Assembly (NCBI GenBank): GCA_002482505.1
Contig: DLGD01000037.1
Coordinates: 1-64,000, forward strand
Length of the DNA: 64,000 nucleotides
DNA from: Christensenella sp. UBA7703
GTDB lineage: Bacteria; Bacillota; Clostridia; Christensenellales; CAG-138
Reading direction: 5' to 3'
Positions 1 through 8,972 of this stretch are shown here, piece after piece. The position numbers and the translations under genes are program-made. The stretch's first letter is position 1, and the number at the start of each line of letters is the position of its first letter. The notes under the pieces were generated by a model that was given only the letters and a program-made list of their open reading frames with translations, did not search any database and was not told the DNA's origin.

Positions 1-1
1 G

Positions 2-1396
2 CGCGTGGCGCTGACGGAAGTGCACCGGTTTGACAACCCCATGATCGAGCAAAACGGGCTGTATTACTGGGACGCGCTGGGGCTCTATCGCAACCTGAAG
101 GAATCGTTTCTCAAGCTCAAGCACGAGGGACGGGAAGCGGATTGCTTCGGCATTGACACGTGGGGTGTGGACTTCGGCCTGCTCGACCACAACGGCGCGC
201 TGCTGGGTAACCCGCGTTGCTATCGAAATGGAACGGAAGCGGGGATGGCGGCGGTTCATGCCGTCGTGCCGCAGGAGACGCTGTTTGCGCGCACGGGTAT
301 CGCGGCGATGCCGTTTAACACGGTCTATCAGCTCTACGCGCGCCTGCAGGAGAAAGATCCCGCACTGGAGCAAGCAAAGACGCTGCTGTTTTCGCCGGAT
401 CTGTACGGCTATTTCTTTACGGGTGAACAGAAGACGGAATACACCATCGCGACCACCAGCATGCTCTACGACGGGGAACACAAACGCTGGGACAGCCAGA
501 CGATGGAATCTCTTGGTATTCCCGCGCGGGTGTTTACCGATGTGGACTGCGCGGGCACGCTCCGCGGGCGCATCCGCGCGGCGGTGGCGGAGGAACTCGG
601 CATCTCCCGGGTGCCGTTTGCGGCGGTTGGTTCGCACGATACCGCGTCCGCGATCGCGGCGATTCCGGGCGAAGGGAACTTCGCGTTCTGCTCCTCCGGT
701 ACATGGTCGCTCTTCGGCGTGGAGAGCGAACAGCCGGTGAAGACGAAGGCGGTGTTCGACGCGAACTTCTCCAACGAAGGCACGGTGCAGGGCACGTTCC
801 GGCTGCTGAAAAACATCATGGGGCTCTGGCTGATTCAGGAGTGCAGGCGGGACTGGCAAAAGCAGGGCAATTTCCTGAGCTACGACGAGATCGACGCGCA
901 AGCGAAGTCGAGCGAAGGGTTAAGAAGCATCATCGACACCGACGATACGAGCTTTTATGCCGCGGGCAACATGCAAAAGAAGATTCAACAGTTCTGTGAA
1001 AAAACAAACCAACCCGTGCCGGAATCGGCCGGTGAAATCGCGCGCTGCATCTACGACAGCCTTGCGCTGAAATACCGCTTTGCGCTGGAGACGCTGGAAG
1101 GCTATCGCGGCGGACGCATCGACACGCTCAATATCGTCGGCGGCGGCACGAAGAACAAGCTCATGAACCAGCTTGCGGCGGATGCGACGGGACGGACGGT
1201 CATCGCGGGTCCGGTGGAGAGCGCATGCGTGGGGAACCTGCTCCTGCAGGCGGTGGCGCTCGGCGAGCTCAAGGATGTGCACGAGGCGCGTGCCATTGTT
1301 CGCGCATCGTTCGAAACGGAGATTTACGAAAGCCGCCGCACGCAGCAATGGGAAGACGCGTACGAAAAGCTGCTGCGGTTCATGAAAACCGAGTGA
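2..1396 (+). CDS. rhaB: L-rhamnulokinase, 5' end cut by window edge
   Basis: FGGY-family sugar kinase that phosphorylates L-rhamnulose with ATP to L-rhamnulose 1-phosphate in the cytoplasm. The visible 464 codons contain the family signature CSSGTWSLFGVE at the start of the second actin-like domain and the C-terminal block NIVGGGTKNKLMNQ, followed by a conserved ATP-site segment (GPVESACVGN). The EVHRF-N sequence near the left edge normally lies about 20-25 residues from the N-terminus of RhaB, so only the first strand with the phosphate-binding DxGxxxxR loop is missing; the frame is open to base 2, so the GTG at base 5 is not taken as the start. It leads a run of four same-strand genes that look like a deoxy-sugar catabolic operon. 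Family is sure; L-rhamnulose over L-fuculose is based on overall similarity to RhaB. Confidence 0.88.
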   Translation, partial: RVALTEVHRFDNPMIEQNGLYYWDALGLYRNLKESFLKLKHEGREADCFGIDTWGVDFGLLDHNGALLGNPRCYRNGTEAGMAAVHAVVPQETLFARTGIAAMPFNTVYQLYARLQEKDPALEQAKTLLFSPDLYGYFFTGEQKTEYTIATTSMLYDGEHKRWDSQTMESLGIPARVFTDVDCAGTLRGRIRAAVAEELGISRVPFAAVGSHDTASAIAAIPGEGNFAFCSSGTWSLFGVESEQPVKTKAVFDANFSNEGTVQGTFRLLKNIMGLWLIQECRRDWQKQGNFLSYDEIDAQAKSSEGLRSIIDTDDTSFYAAGNMQKKIQQFCEKTNQPVPESAGEIARCIYDSLALKYRFALETLEGYRGGRIDTLNIVGGGTKNKLMNQLAADATGRTVIAGPVESACVGNLLLQAVALGELKDVHEARAIVRASFETEIYESRRTQQWEDAYEKLLRFMKTE

Positions 1397-1530
1397 AGAA
1401 GGGCGCTGGCGCATCTGTGAAAACGGCGCAGCGCACGGGAAAAATGAAGGATTCTGGCACCATGTGGCCGAAGCAAAGTGCTTTATACTGAATCCAGCAT
1501 GGTATGCCAACATATCAACAGGAGTAACCA

Positions 1531-2406
1531 ATGATCGATCTAACGAAATGGGAGCAGCAGGCTGCCCAAAAGATTCACAGCAGAAAGAAGACCGCTGGAC
1601 GGCTTGGCGGAAAGATTGCGGTCGTGACCGGCAGCGCACAGGGATTTGGCAAAGGCATCGCGGAAGAACTCTACCGCGAGGGCGCATGCGTGGTGATCGC
1701 GGATCTCAACGAACCGCTGGCAAAGACCGTGGCGGAGTCGCTGGGCGAGCGCGCGGTAGCGGTGAAGGCGGATGTGTCGAGCGAGGAGAGCGTCGCGGGA
1801 TTGATCGCGACGTGCGTGGAGACATTCGGCGGGCTGGACTTGTTTGTCAGCAACGCGGGCGTGCTCAAGGCGGGCTCGCTGGACGAGATGGAGAAAAAGG
1901 ATTTCGAGTTCGTCACGAGCATTAACTACACGGCGTTTTTTACGTGCGTCAAGTACGCCCAGCGGATTATGCGCGCGCAGTTTGCGGCTGACCCAAGCTG
2001 GATGGGCGATATCATCGAGATCAACAGCAAGTCGGGCTTAGAGGGCAGCAACAAGAACTTCGCCTACGCGGGCGGAAAGTTCGGCGGAATCGGGCTGGTG
2101 GAAAGCTTCGCGATGGAGCTGGCGCCGTACAACATCAAGGTCAACGCGATCTGCCCGGGGAACTATTACGATGGACCCTTGTGGAGCGATCCGGAGCGGG
2201 GATTGTTTGTGCAATACCTCCGCGCGGGAAAGGTGCCGGGAGCAAAAACCATCGAGGACGTGAAGAATTTCTATTTGAGCAAGTCGCTGATCAAGCGCGG
2301 ATGCTTGCCAAGTGACGTCGCCAAAGCGATCTTCTACGCCGTGGAGCAGACGTACGAAACGGGTCAGGCAATCGCCGTGACCGGCGGACAGGTGATGCTG
2401 AGATGA
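1531..2406 (+). CDS. Short-chain dehydrogenase/reductase, sugar (phosphate) type
   Basis: A 291-residue NAD(P)-dependent oxidoreductase of the classical SDR family. It has an extended N-terminus of about 28 residues, then the cofactor loop TGSAQGFGKG, the NAG motif (VSNAGV), a catalytic Ser in the INSKSG segment and the YAGGK catalytic Tyr/Lys pair, followed by the CPGN substrate-loop motif. The long N-terminus and overall pattern resemble the dehydrogenase half of bifunctional rhamnulose-1-phosphate aldolase/dehydrogenases and sorbitol-6-phosphate dehydrogenases. The start follows AGGAG with 6 nt spacing. Its stop overlaps the next start as ATGA, implying translational coupling. Position behind rhamnulokinase suggests a role in oxidising a deoxy-sugar breakdown product such as lactaldehyde, or a sugar phosphate; the substrate is inference. 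Confidence 0.85.
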   Translation: MIDLTKWEQQAAQKIHSRKKTAGRLGGKIAVVTGSAQGFGKGIAEELYREGACVVIADLNEPLAKTVAESLGERAVAVKADVSSEESVAGLIATCVETFGGLDLFVSNAGVLKAGSLDEMEKKDFEFVTSINYTAFFTCVKYAQRIMRAQFAADPSWMGDIIEINSKSGLEGSNKNFAYAGGKFGGIGLVESFAMELAPYNIKVNAICPGNYYDGPLWSDPERGLFVQYLRAGKVPGAKTIEDVKNFYLSKSLIKRGCLPSDVAKAIFYAVEQTYETGQAIAVTGGQVMLR

Positions 2407-3521
2407 TTGATTTTTCTTTGTTGCGTTCTCTGAACGCACCGACAAAAGAAGAACGTTTGCAAACGCTGAAAACTGCTGTTGCAACAGCGGATTTTCCTGC
2501 GACTGACCCGCGGATGGTCAACAACCACATCCACACGAACTATTCGTTTTCGCCGTATTCGCCGACGGCGGCGGTCTACGCTGCAAGGGCGGAAGGACTC
2601 GCCACTTGCGGGATCGTGGATCACGACAGCATCGGCGGTGCGGAGGAGTTCCTCCAAGCGGGTGAGATCGTCGGCATTCCGACGACGATCGGGATCGAGA
2701 CGCGGGTTTCGTTTGCGGAGACACCGCTCGGCGAAAAACGAACGAACAACCCCGACCAGATCGGCAACAGCTACATGGTGCTGCACGCCGTTCCGCACGA
2801 GAACATCGGAAACGTGCAGGCGTATTTCGCGCCGCTGCGCGAGCGCAGAAACGCGCGAAATCGAAAGATGATCGCAAAGATCAACGAATTATATGCAGCC
2901 GACGGTGTTTTGCTCGATTTCGAGCGGGATGTATTGCCGCTTTCGCAATACGCAAACGGCGGCAGCGTGACCGAGCGGCACCTGATGCTCGCGCTTGCGC
3001 GGCAGTTGCTCGCGCTTGGCAAAGCGAAGCTGCCGGAGCACGCCAGCGCGCTGGAAGTCATGCTTGCGGAATATGACCTCGTCGGCACGCTGAAGAAGGA
3101 TTGCATCCCGAAGGTGTTCGTTCCGGCGACGGACGAATGCCCAAGCTTAAGCGAGATCGTCCGTTTCGCAAGCGAAGTCGGTGGCATCCTCGCGTATGCC
3201 TATCTCGGCGACGTGACGGCAAGCGTGACGGGCGACAAGAAAGCGCAGAAGTTTGAGGACGACTATCTCGACGAATTATTCGAAGTAATTTATAACGCGG
3301 GCATCCGCGCGGTGACGTATATGCCGACGCGGAACACGCAAACCCAGATTGAGCGGCTGAAAAAGCTCTGCGAACGATACGATATGCTGCAGATTAGCGG
3401 CGAGGACATCAACTCCCCGCGGCAGACGTTCACGATCGACAAGATGAAGGAAGAGCAGTTTTCGAACCTGATCGAGAATACGTGGAAGTTGATCCGTCAT
3501 GAGCACGGAGAAAAGGAGTAA
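2403..3521 (+). CDS. PHP-domain metal-dependent hydrolase-like protein
   Basis: A 372-residue protein with polymerase-and-histidinol-phosphatase (PHP) metal-site motifs: NNHIHTNYSFSPYS near residue 40 (HxH), DHDSIGG near residue 76, and an acidic IGIETRVSF strand near residue 98. The middle carries a helical insertion and the end has a partial second metal motif (ISGEDINSP). PHP proteins are metal-dependent phosphoesterases or hydrolases. It overlaps the upstream dehydrogenase by 4 bp and is followed 4 bp later by the next dehydrogenase, so it is clearly part of the sugar operon. No substrate can be assigned; a sugar-phosphate phosphatase or a lactonase-like function would fit. The fold call is good, the reaction unknown. 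Confidence 0.8.
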   Translation: MIDFSLLRSLNAPTKEERLQTLKTAVATADFPATDPRMVNNHIHTNYSFSPYSPTAAVYAARAEGLATCGIVDHDSIGGAEEFLQAGEIVGIPTTIGIETRVSFAETPLGEKRTNNPDQIGNSYMVLHAVPHENIGNVQAYFAPLRERRNARNRKMIAKINELYAADGVLLDFERDVLPLSQYANGGSVTERHLMLALARQLLALGKAKLPEHASALEVMLAEYDLVGTLKKDCIPKVFVPATDECPSLSEIVRFASEVGGILAYAYLGDVTASVTGDKKAQKFEDDYLDELFEVIYNAGIRAVTYMPTRNTQTQIERLKKLCERYDMLQISGEDINSPRQTFTIDKMKEEQFSNLIENTWKLIRHEHGEKE

Positions 3522-3525
3522 TCAG

Positions 3526-4782
3526 ATGAAGACAAGAGCGGTTCGCCTGTATGGCGCGCACGATATTCGGCTCGAAGAGTTTGAACTCAGCCCCGTTGGC
3601 GACGACGGCGTGCGCTGCAAGGTCATCTCGGACAGCCTCTGCATGAGCAGTTTCAAAGCCCTCGAGCAGGGCGCGGCGCACAAGCGCGTGCCGGACGACG
3701 TCGCGACGAACCCGACGATCATCGGGCACGAGTTCTGCGGAATCATCGACGAGGTCGGCAAAAACTGGGCGCACAAATTCAAGAAGGGCGACGGCTTCGT
3801 CATCCAGCCCGCGCACTCCTACAAAGGTGCGCTGACCGCGCCGGGCTATTCCTTCCGCGAATGCGGCGGCGACGCGACGTATGTCAACATCCCGTGGGAA
3901 ACGCTGCACATGGACTGCCTGCTGCCGTACAATAGCGATGTCTATTTCTACGGCTCGCTCGCCGAACCCATGAGCTGCATTATCGGGACGTTCCACGCGA
4001 TGTACCACACGCGCGACGGCGAATATGTCCACGATATGGGCATTGTGGAAGGCGGCAAGATGGCGCTGCTGGCGGGCGTAGGTCCGATGGGTCTTGGCGC
4101 GATCGACTACGCGCTGCACTGCGACCGTAAGCCGGGCCTGCTGGTCGTGACCGACATCGACGACGCGAGACTGAACAGAGCCGCGAGCATCTACACCGTC
4201 GAGCACGCAAAAGAGTGCGGCGTGGAGCTGCACTATGTCAACACGGGCAAGCTGGAAAACCCGGCGGCAACCCTGCGCGAACTCTCCGGCGGAGAGGGTT
4301 ACAACGACGTGATCTGCTTTGCGCCGGTGAAACCCGTTGTGGAGCAGAGCGACGCGATTCTCGCAGTCGACGGCTGCCTGAATTTCTTCGCGGGCCCGGC
4401 GGATACGAACTTCTCCGCGTTGATGAACTTCTACCACGTGCACTACAGCCGCACGCACGTCGCCGCGACATCGCACGGCAACACGGACGACATGCGCGAG
4501 GCGATCTCCATGATGAACGCAGGGCTTCTCAACCCCGCCGCGATGATCACGCACATCGGGGGCTTAGACTGCGTCGTCGAAACCACCAAGAACCTGCCGA
4601 AGATCCCCGGCGGCAAGAAGCTGATCTATACGCAGATCGACCTGCCTTTAACCGCGATCTCCGACTTTGCCGAACAGGGCAAGATGAACCCGATGTTTGC
4701 CAAACTCGACGAGCTCGTCCAGTCCCACAACGGCCTCTGGAACGCCGACGCCGAACAGTATTTGCTTAAGATGATGAAGTAG
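3526..4782 (+). CDS. Zinc-type alcohol dehydrogenase (sorbose-1-phosphate reductase-like)
   Basis: A 418-residue medium-chain dehydrogenase. Features are a GroES-like N-terminal half with the IIGHEFCGIIDEVG motif (conserved GHE), an E-P pair in SLAEPMSCIIG, and a Rossmann half with GVGPMGLGAIDYAL. It resembles SorE-type L-sorbose-1-phosphate reductases and related polyol dehydrogenases that use NAD(P). The start at 3526 is chosen because AAGGAG at 3513-3518 lies 7 nt upstream; an in-frame ATG at 3499 lies inside the previous gene and has no ribosome site. It is the last gene of the operon and is followed by a hairpin terminator. The substrate, probably a polyol or keto-sugar from the rhamnose-like pathway, is not determined. 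Confidence 0.85.
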   Translation: MKTRAVRLYGAHDIRLEEFELSPVGDDGVRCKVISDSLCMSSFKALEQGAAHKRVPDDVATNPTIIGHEFCGIIDEVGKNWAHKFKKGDGFVIQPAHSYKGALTAPGYSFRECGGDATYVNIPWETLHMDCLLPYNSDVYFYGSLAEPMSCIIGTFHAMYHTRDGEYVHDMGIVEGGKMALLAGVGPMGLGAIDYALHCDRKPGLLVVTDIDDARLNRAASIYTVEHAKECGVELHYVNTGKLENPAATLRELSGGEGYNDVICFAPVKPVVEQSDAILAVDGCLNFFAGPADTNFSALMNFYHVHYSRTHVAATSHGNTDDMREAISMMNAGLLNPAAMITHIGGLDCVVETTKNLPKIPGGKKLIYTQIDLPLTAISDFAEQGKMNPMFAKLDELVQSHNGLWNADAEQYLLKMMK

Positions 4783-4799
4783 AGGCATAAGAATTCACA

Positions 4800-4832
4800 C
4801 CGGCGGGCAGAGATGTCCGCCGGATTTCTTAC
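4800..4832 (+). terminator. Intrinsic terminator of the sugar operon
   Basis: A 7-bp G+C stem (CCGGCGG / CCGCCGG) with a 10-nt loop is followed by ATTTCTT. It sits 17 bp after the last gene of the operon. The T-tract is short, so efficiency may be moderate. Confidence 0.65.
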
Positions 4833-5004
4833 TGTCATGCAACGCGAGAAAAACAATATGAATGAATTTGCCTTTTCCTGAGATCTATGGTACGATAACG
4901 CCGTTGGGAATTGCCCCATCATTGACAACTCAATAGTCAGTAAAAGAACCGTCGTTGCAACCGCAAAGAAGGGCTTTTCAATATGATACCGAGAGGTAAG
5001 CGTT

Positions 5005-5544
5005 ATGAAGAAAGCCGCTTCTATTTTTTTGCGGTCAGAGGTTACAAAACAGGATATTGCGCAGTTGTCCCGCTGGATGGATCATCCGGCGGTGACGCGT
5101 TATCTCAACGAGCACGCGGCAATTTCCCGCTCGCTTGACACGTTGATTACCGAAGTGCCGGAGCCGCTGCTGAAGCAGAGGCTTTCCGCGGGCGGACGGT
5201 TTTATTTCGTCTCCCTGCGCTGCGGGCGCTCCATCGGGTTTATCTCGCTCAAGCGGATGCCGGCGGCTGGGGATTATGAAATCGTCACCGCGATAGGCGA
5301 GCCCGCGCTCTGGGGCTCGGGCTTCGGTGCGCGTGCGCTGCGCCTTGCGTTGCAGGAGGCGTTTTACCCGCGGGATTCCACCGTGCAGCGGTTGTTTGCG
5401 ACCATCCACCACGATAACGCCCGCTCACTCCGGTTGTTTTTGCACGCGGGGTTTACGCCCGTTGGCGAGGCGGGGGCCTGCCAGCGGTTACTGCTCACGC
5501 GGGATGCTTTCTTTCGCCCGAAATCTGGAAGCGTACAAGCCTAA
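5005..5544 (+). CDS. GNAT-family N-acetyltransferase
   Basis: A 179-residue acetyltransferase of the RimJ/RimL-like GNAT branch. The acetyl-CoA loop is seen as LWGSGFGARAL near residue 100, and the C-terminal HHDNARSLRLFLHAGF segment near residue 137 is the classical N-x-x-S-x-x-x-x-x-x-x-GF signature. The start follows GAGAGG with about 7 nt spacing. It is monocistronic between the sugar-operon terminator and the promoter of the SulP gene. Substrate is unknown; these enzymes acetylate protein N-termini, amino groups of antibiotics or small metabolites. Confidence 0.82.
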   Translation: MKKAASIFLRSEVTKQDIAQLSRWMDHPAVTRYLNEHAAISRSLDTLITEVPEPLLKQRLSAGGRFYFVSLRCGRSIGFISLKRMPAAGDYEIVTAIGEPALWGSGFGARALRLALQEAFYPRDSTVQRLFATIHHDNARSLRLFLHAGFTPVGEAGACQRLLLTRDAFFRPKSGSVQA

Positions 5545-5569
5545 AAACCACACAAACCGCGCGAAATCC

Positions 5570-5598
5570 TTGTAATGTCCGGCGCAAAGGCGTATACT
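5570..5598 (+). promoter_or_regulatory. Sigma-A type promoter of the SulP gene
   Basis: TTGTAA at 5570-5575 and TATACT at 5593-5598 are separated by exactly 17 bp and lie about 40 bp upstream of the SulP start codon. Read by eye. Confidence 0.7.
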
Positions 5599-5638
5599 AG
5601 CGGGCGTATCTGAATTTTGTGGGGTATAAAAAGCAGGC

Positions 5639-7288
5639 ATGATCAAGAGTTTTCTTTCGGGGTTAAAACAGGAGTTTTCCGGCTATAACGCAAAGTCACT
5701 TTCCAAGGATCTCATGGCGGGTATTACGGTTGCGGCAGTTGCTCTCCCGCTTGCGCTCGCGTTTGGCGTCAGCAGCGGTGCGGATGCCGCGGCGGGGTTG
5801 ATCACCGCGATCATTGCGGGTATCGTCATCGGCTCGCTCTCCGGCGCGTTTTACCAAATCTCCGGGCCAACGGGCGCGATGGCGGCGATCCTGATCTCCA
5901 TCGTGGCAAAATATCAAATGCAGGGCGTGTTTTTAGCGACCTTGATGGCGGGCGTTTTCATGTTGCTTGCGGGCGTGTTCCGCCTCGGCAAACTCACCAG
6001 CTATATTCCGGCCCCGGTCATCACGGGCTTTACCTCCGGCATTTCGATTCTCATCGCGGCAGGCCAGCTTGATAATTTCTTTGGCGTCAAGTCGGTGGGC
6101 GAGGATGTCATTGAGCGCATCGGGAGCTATTTTTCACTCGGTTTTCATCCAAACCTCTATGCGCTCTGCGTCGGGCTGTTTGTGATTCTGTTCATGATCG
6201 CGTATCCGAAAAAATGGAACGCGGTCGTGCCGGGTTCACTGGTTGCGATCATCCTCGCAACCGGCGTGGCTTCGTTGTTAAGTTTTGACATCGCGCGCGT
6301 AGGAGAAATCCCCAAGACACTCCTGCCCGCCGAACGGTTGAATCTTGCAAAGATTGAGATTCACACCCTCATTCGTCTGGCTTCGCCCGCGTTCAGCATC
6401 GCTATGCTGGGTATGATCGAGAGCTTGCTTTGCGGCTCCAGCGCATCCCGCATGACGGGCAAACCCTTCAATAGCGATCAGGAGTTGGTTGCGCAGGGCA
6501 TCGGCAATATCGTGCTCCCGTTCTTTGGCGGCATTCCGGCTACGGCTGCCATCGCGCGTACCAGCGTTGCGGTGAAAAGCGGCGCCGTGACACGGGTGAC
6601 AGGGCTTGTCCATGCGCTCGTGCTCGTGGTGTCCATGTTCCTGCTGGCTCCTGTGATGTCGTCCATCCCGCTTGCGGCGCTTGCGGGCGTGTTGATGGTT
6701 ACCGCGTTTCGCATGAACGAATGGAGTGCCATTCGTTATATGTTCTCGCGGAAATTCAAAGGCGCCATCCTCAAATATCTCGTCACCATGGCGGCAACGG
6801 GCATCTTCGATCTGACCACGGCAATCGCGCTGGGCGTGCTCGTGGCTCTTCTTCTGCTCGTGCGCAGGCTTTCCAAGCTGGAGATCAACATCGATGCCGT
6901 GGACGCAAACCGTCTTTCGGCGGATGGCGAGGCGATCTGCCGGCGCTATGGCAGCGCGCGCGTGGTCTACATTGCGGGCGCGATGATCTTTGCAAACACT
7001 TCCGCGGTGGAGGGCATCCTCGCGAATATCCCCATCGATTGCGACACCGTGTTTTTCTCCATGCGCGGGGTGTCCTATCTGGATGTCTCCTGTGCGCAAT
7101 CGTTTGAAGGGCTGGTGCTCTCGCTGCAAAAACGCGGCGTGCGCGTCGGCTGCTGCGGGCTCTCCTCGGAGACGCGCAGAACGATGGAGCGCAGCGGAAT
7201 TCTTGCGCTCATCGGCGAGGAAAACGTGTTTTGGAGCATCGACCGCGCGCTGACGCAGGACTGCGGTTGTCTGGAGACCCAAGCGTAA
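5639..7288 (+). CDS. SulP-family anion transporter with STAS domain
   Basis: A 549-residue inner-membrane protein of the SLC26/SulP family, which moves sulfate, bicarbonate or other anions. About 12-14 hydrophobic segments fill residues 20-405; the QISGPTGAMAA segment and the repeated G-rich helices are characteristic of the transport core. Residues from about 440 form a C-terminal STAS domain (strand VVYIAGAMIF, then VSYLDVSCAQSF at the regulatory loop). It has its own promoter upstream and a strong terminator downstream, so it is transcribed alone. The ribosome site is weak (GCAGG). Anion specificity cannot be told from sequence; cysK lies 10 kb away, which is no real support for sulfate. 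Confidence 0.9.
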   Translation: MIKSFLSGLKQEFSGYNAKSLSKDLMAGITVAAVALPLALAFGVSSGADAAAGLITAIIAGIVIGSLSGAFYQISGPTGAMAAILISIVAKYQMQGVFLATLMAGVFMLLAGVFRLGKLTSYIPAPVITGFTSGISILIAAGQLDNFFGVKSVGEDVIERIGSYFSLGFHPNLYALCVGLFVILFMIAYPKKWNAVVPGSLVAIILATGVASLLSFDIARVGEIPKTLLPAERLNLAKIEIHTLIRLASPAFSIAMLGMIESLLCGSSASRMTGKPFNSDQELVAQGIGNIVLPFFGGIPATAAIARTSVAVKSGAVTRVTGLVHALVLVVSMFLLAPVMSSIPLAALAGVLMVTAFRMNEWSAIRYMFSRKFKGAILKYLVTMAATGIFDLTTAIALGVLVALLLLVRRLSKLEINIDAVDANRLSADGEAICRRYGSARVVYIAGAMIFANTSAVEGILANIPIDCDTVFFSMRGVSYLDVSCAQSFEGLVLSLQKRGVRVGCCGLSSETRRTMERSGILALIGEENVFWSIDRALTQDCGCLETQA

Positions 7289-7301
7289 CATAATAGAAAC
7301 C

Positions 7302-7337
7302 AAGAGCGAGTGCGGCAAAACGCCTCGCTCTTTTTTG
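7302..7337 (+). terminator. Intrinsic terminator after the SulP gene
   Basis: A 9-bp stem AAGAGCGAG / CTCGCTCTT with a 13-nt loop is followed by TTTTTT. It lies 15 bp after the SulP stop. Confidence 0.85.
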
Positions 7338-7573
7338 ATCTTCTCGATTTTTTCACAGGTTTTTTCTGGATCGCGAGACCTGCGCCGTGTTAGGATAGAG
7401 CAAGAGATATCAAAAAACTGAACACCGGAACAATCCATGACGAAAGAGCGGGTCAAACTCAACGACGAATCATTCGCGAACCGAGGCGTTCCCCCCAGTC
7501 CGCCGGTTCCGCCGCTGAATTGGACTGTTGCAACCCGTGCCGATATCCCGTCATACCGATTAGGAGGGATACC

Positions 7574-8968
7574 ATGACCAGGCTGACACTCTTAAGCCAA
7601 GCTGCTCCGAAGCAAACATCGGACCAGACGCATCCCCGCGCGGGTGGGCACAACACAGAAAAACCGTTACGACTGATACGGATGAGCGAAAACGCGAGCG
7701 GATTTATCGTACTTTTGTGCATTTCGCTTTTGTTTGTCGCATTCGGGCTGACGCAGGGGACGATGAAGTCGATCCTCGCCGGATTTTTACAGATCATACC
7801 ATCCACCAATATTTTGATTACAGACTATGTCGCCCTTGGCGGAATCGGGACGGCTTTTGTCAACGCAGGGCTTTTGATGCTCGCCTCCGTGGCGCTGCTT
7901 GCCCTCTTGCGTGCGCCGTTTCGGGGAATCACCGTTGCCGCGGTGTTCCTCATGGGCAGCTTTGGCCTCTTTGGGAAAAACATCTATAACATCTGGCCGA
8001 TCCTGATTGGCACCTGGCTCTATGCGCGCCTGAAGAAGGAACCGTTCACCGAGCACGTTTATACCGCGCTGTTTGCAACCAGCCTTGCGCCGATTGTAAC
8101 GGAGTTTGCGTTTGTGTTGCAGCTGCCGCAGCTCACGGGCGCACTGCTTGGCATTCTGGTCGGGATTTGTGTTGGGCTGGTTGCGCCGCCGCTGGCCGCG
8201 CACCTCAAGAACGTTCATAAGGGGTTCAGCCTCTACAACGTCGGCTTCACGGCGGGCATCATCGGCACGGTGTTTGTCTCGCTCCTGAAGTCCTACGGCT
8301 ACCAGACGGGGTTCAATCTAATTTGGAGTAATGGAAACAACGCGCTTTTTGGCGCGTTTTTGTGTCTGTTGTTTGCGTTTTTTCTCGTGCTGGGGTTTTG
8401 GATGAACCCGCGCCCGCTTGCGGGTCTGCGGGCGATCTTTCGAGAAAGAGGGCAGTCCTCGGCGGACTTTGTCGCGCTGGGCGGCCTTGGCGCGGCGCTG
8501 ATCAATATGGGGCTTAACGGCCTCGTCGCAACGGGCTATGTGCTGCTTGTGGGCGGCCCGCTCAACGGGCCAACCATCGGCGGAATTCTGACGATTGCGG
8601 GGTTCGGCGCGTGCGGCAAGCACATCAAAAACGTGATTCCCGTGCTGCTTGGCGTGGTGCTCGGCAGCATGACAAAGGTTTGGCATATCGATGACCCGGC
8701 TGTGCTGCTGGCCGCGCTTTTTGGCACAAGCCTTGCACCGATTGCGGGGCACTATGGCTGGGCCTGGGGAATCGTTGCGGGATTTCTCAATTCCTCCGTT
8801 GCGCTCTGTTCCGGCGTGCTGCACGGGGGCATGAATCTCTACAACACCGGGTTCTCTGCGGGAATCGTCGCGGCGTTCCTCGTGCCGCTGCTGGAGGCGC
8901 TGCCAAAGCGGGCAAGTCGTGTGCTGCCGGAAACGGCAGAGGATCCGCTTCCGTTGGAACCGGTGTGA
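7574..8968 (+). CDS. DUF1576-type polytopic membrane protein with internal duplication
   Basis: A 464-residue membrane protein with roughly 11-12 hydrophobic segments. The two halves are homologous: DYVALGGIGTAFVN and FGLFGKNIYNIWPILIG in the first half match DFVALGGLGAALIN and FGACGKHIKNVIPVLLG in the second, each followed by an FxTSLAPI motif. This matches what I recall of the uncharacterised DUF1576 family. Duplicated halves of this kind are typical of transporters with inverted or direct repeat topology, so a permease role is plausible but unproven. The start is set at 7574, 5 nt after AGGAGGG; an in-frame ATG at 7520 has no ribosome site. It stands alone between the SulP terminator and a decayed gene. 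Confidence 0.75.
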   Translation: MTRLTLLSQAAPKQTSDQTHPRAGGHNTEKPLRLIRMSENASGFIVLLCISLLFVAFGLTQGTMKSILAGFLQIIPSTNILITDYVALGGIGTAFVNAGLLMLASVALLALLRAPFRGITVAAVFLMGSFGLFGKNIYNIWPILIGTWLYARLKKEPFTEHVYTALFATSLAPIVTEFAFVLQLPQLTGALLGILVGICVGLVAPPLAAHLKNVHKGFSLYNVGFTAGIIGTVFVSLLKSYGYQTGFNLIWSNGNNALFGAFLCLLFAFFLVLGFWMNPRPLAGLRAIFRERGQSSADFVALGGLGAALINMGLNGLVATGYVLLVGGPLNGPTIGGILTIAGFGACGKHIKNVIPVLLGVVLGSMTKVWHIDDPAVLLAALFGTSLAPIAGHYGWAWGIVAGFLNSSVALCSGVLHGGMNLYNTGFSAGIVAAFLVPLLEALPKRASRVLPETAEDPLPLEPV

Positions 8969-8972
8969 GTTT

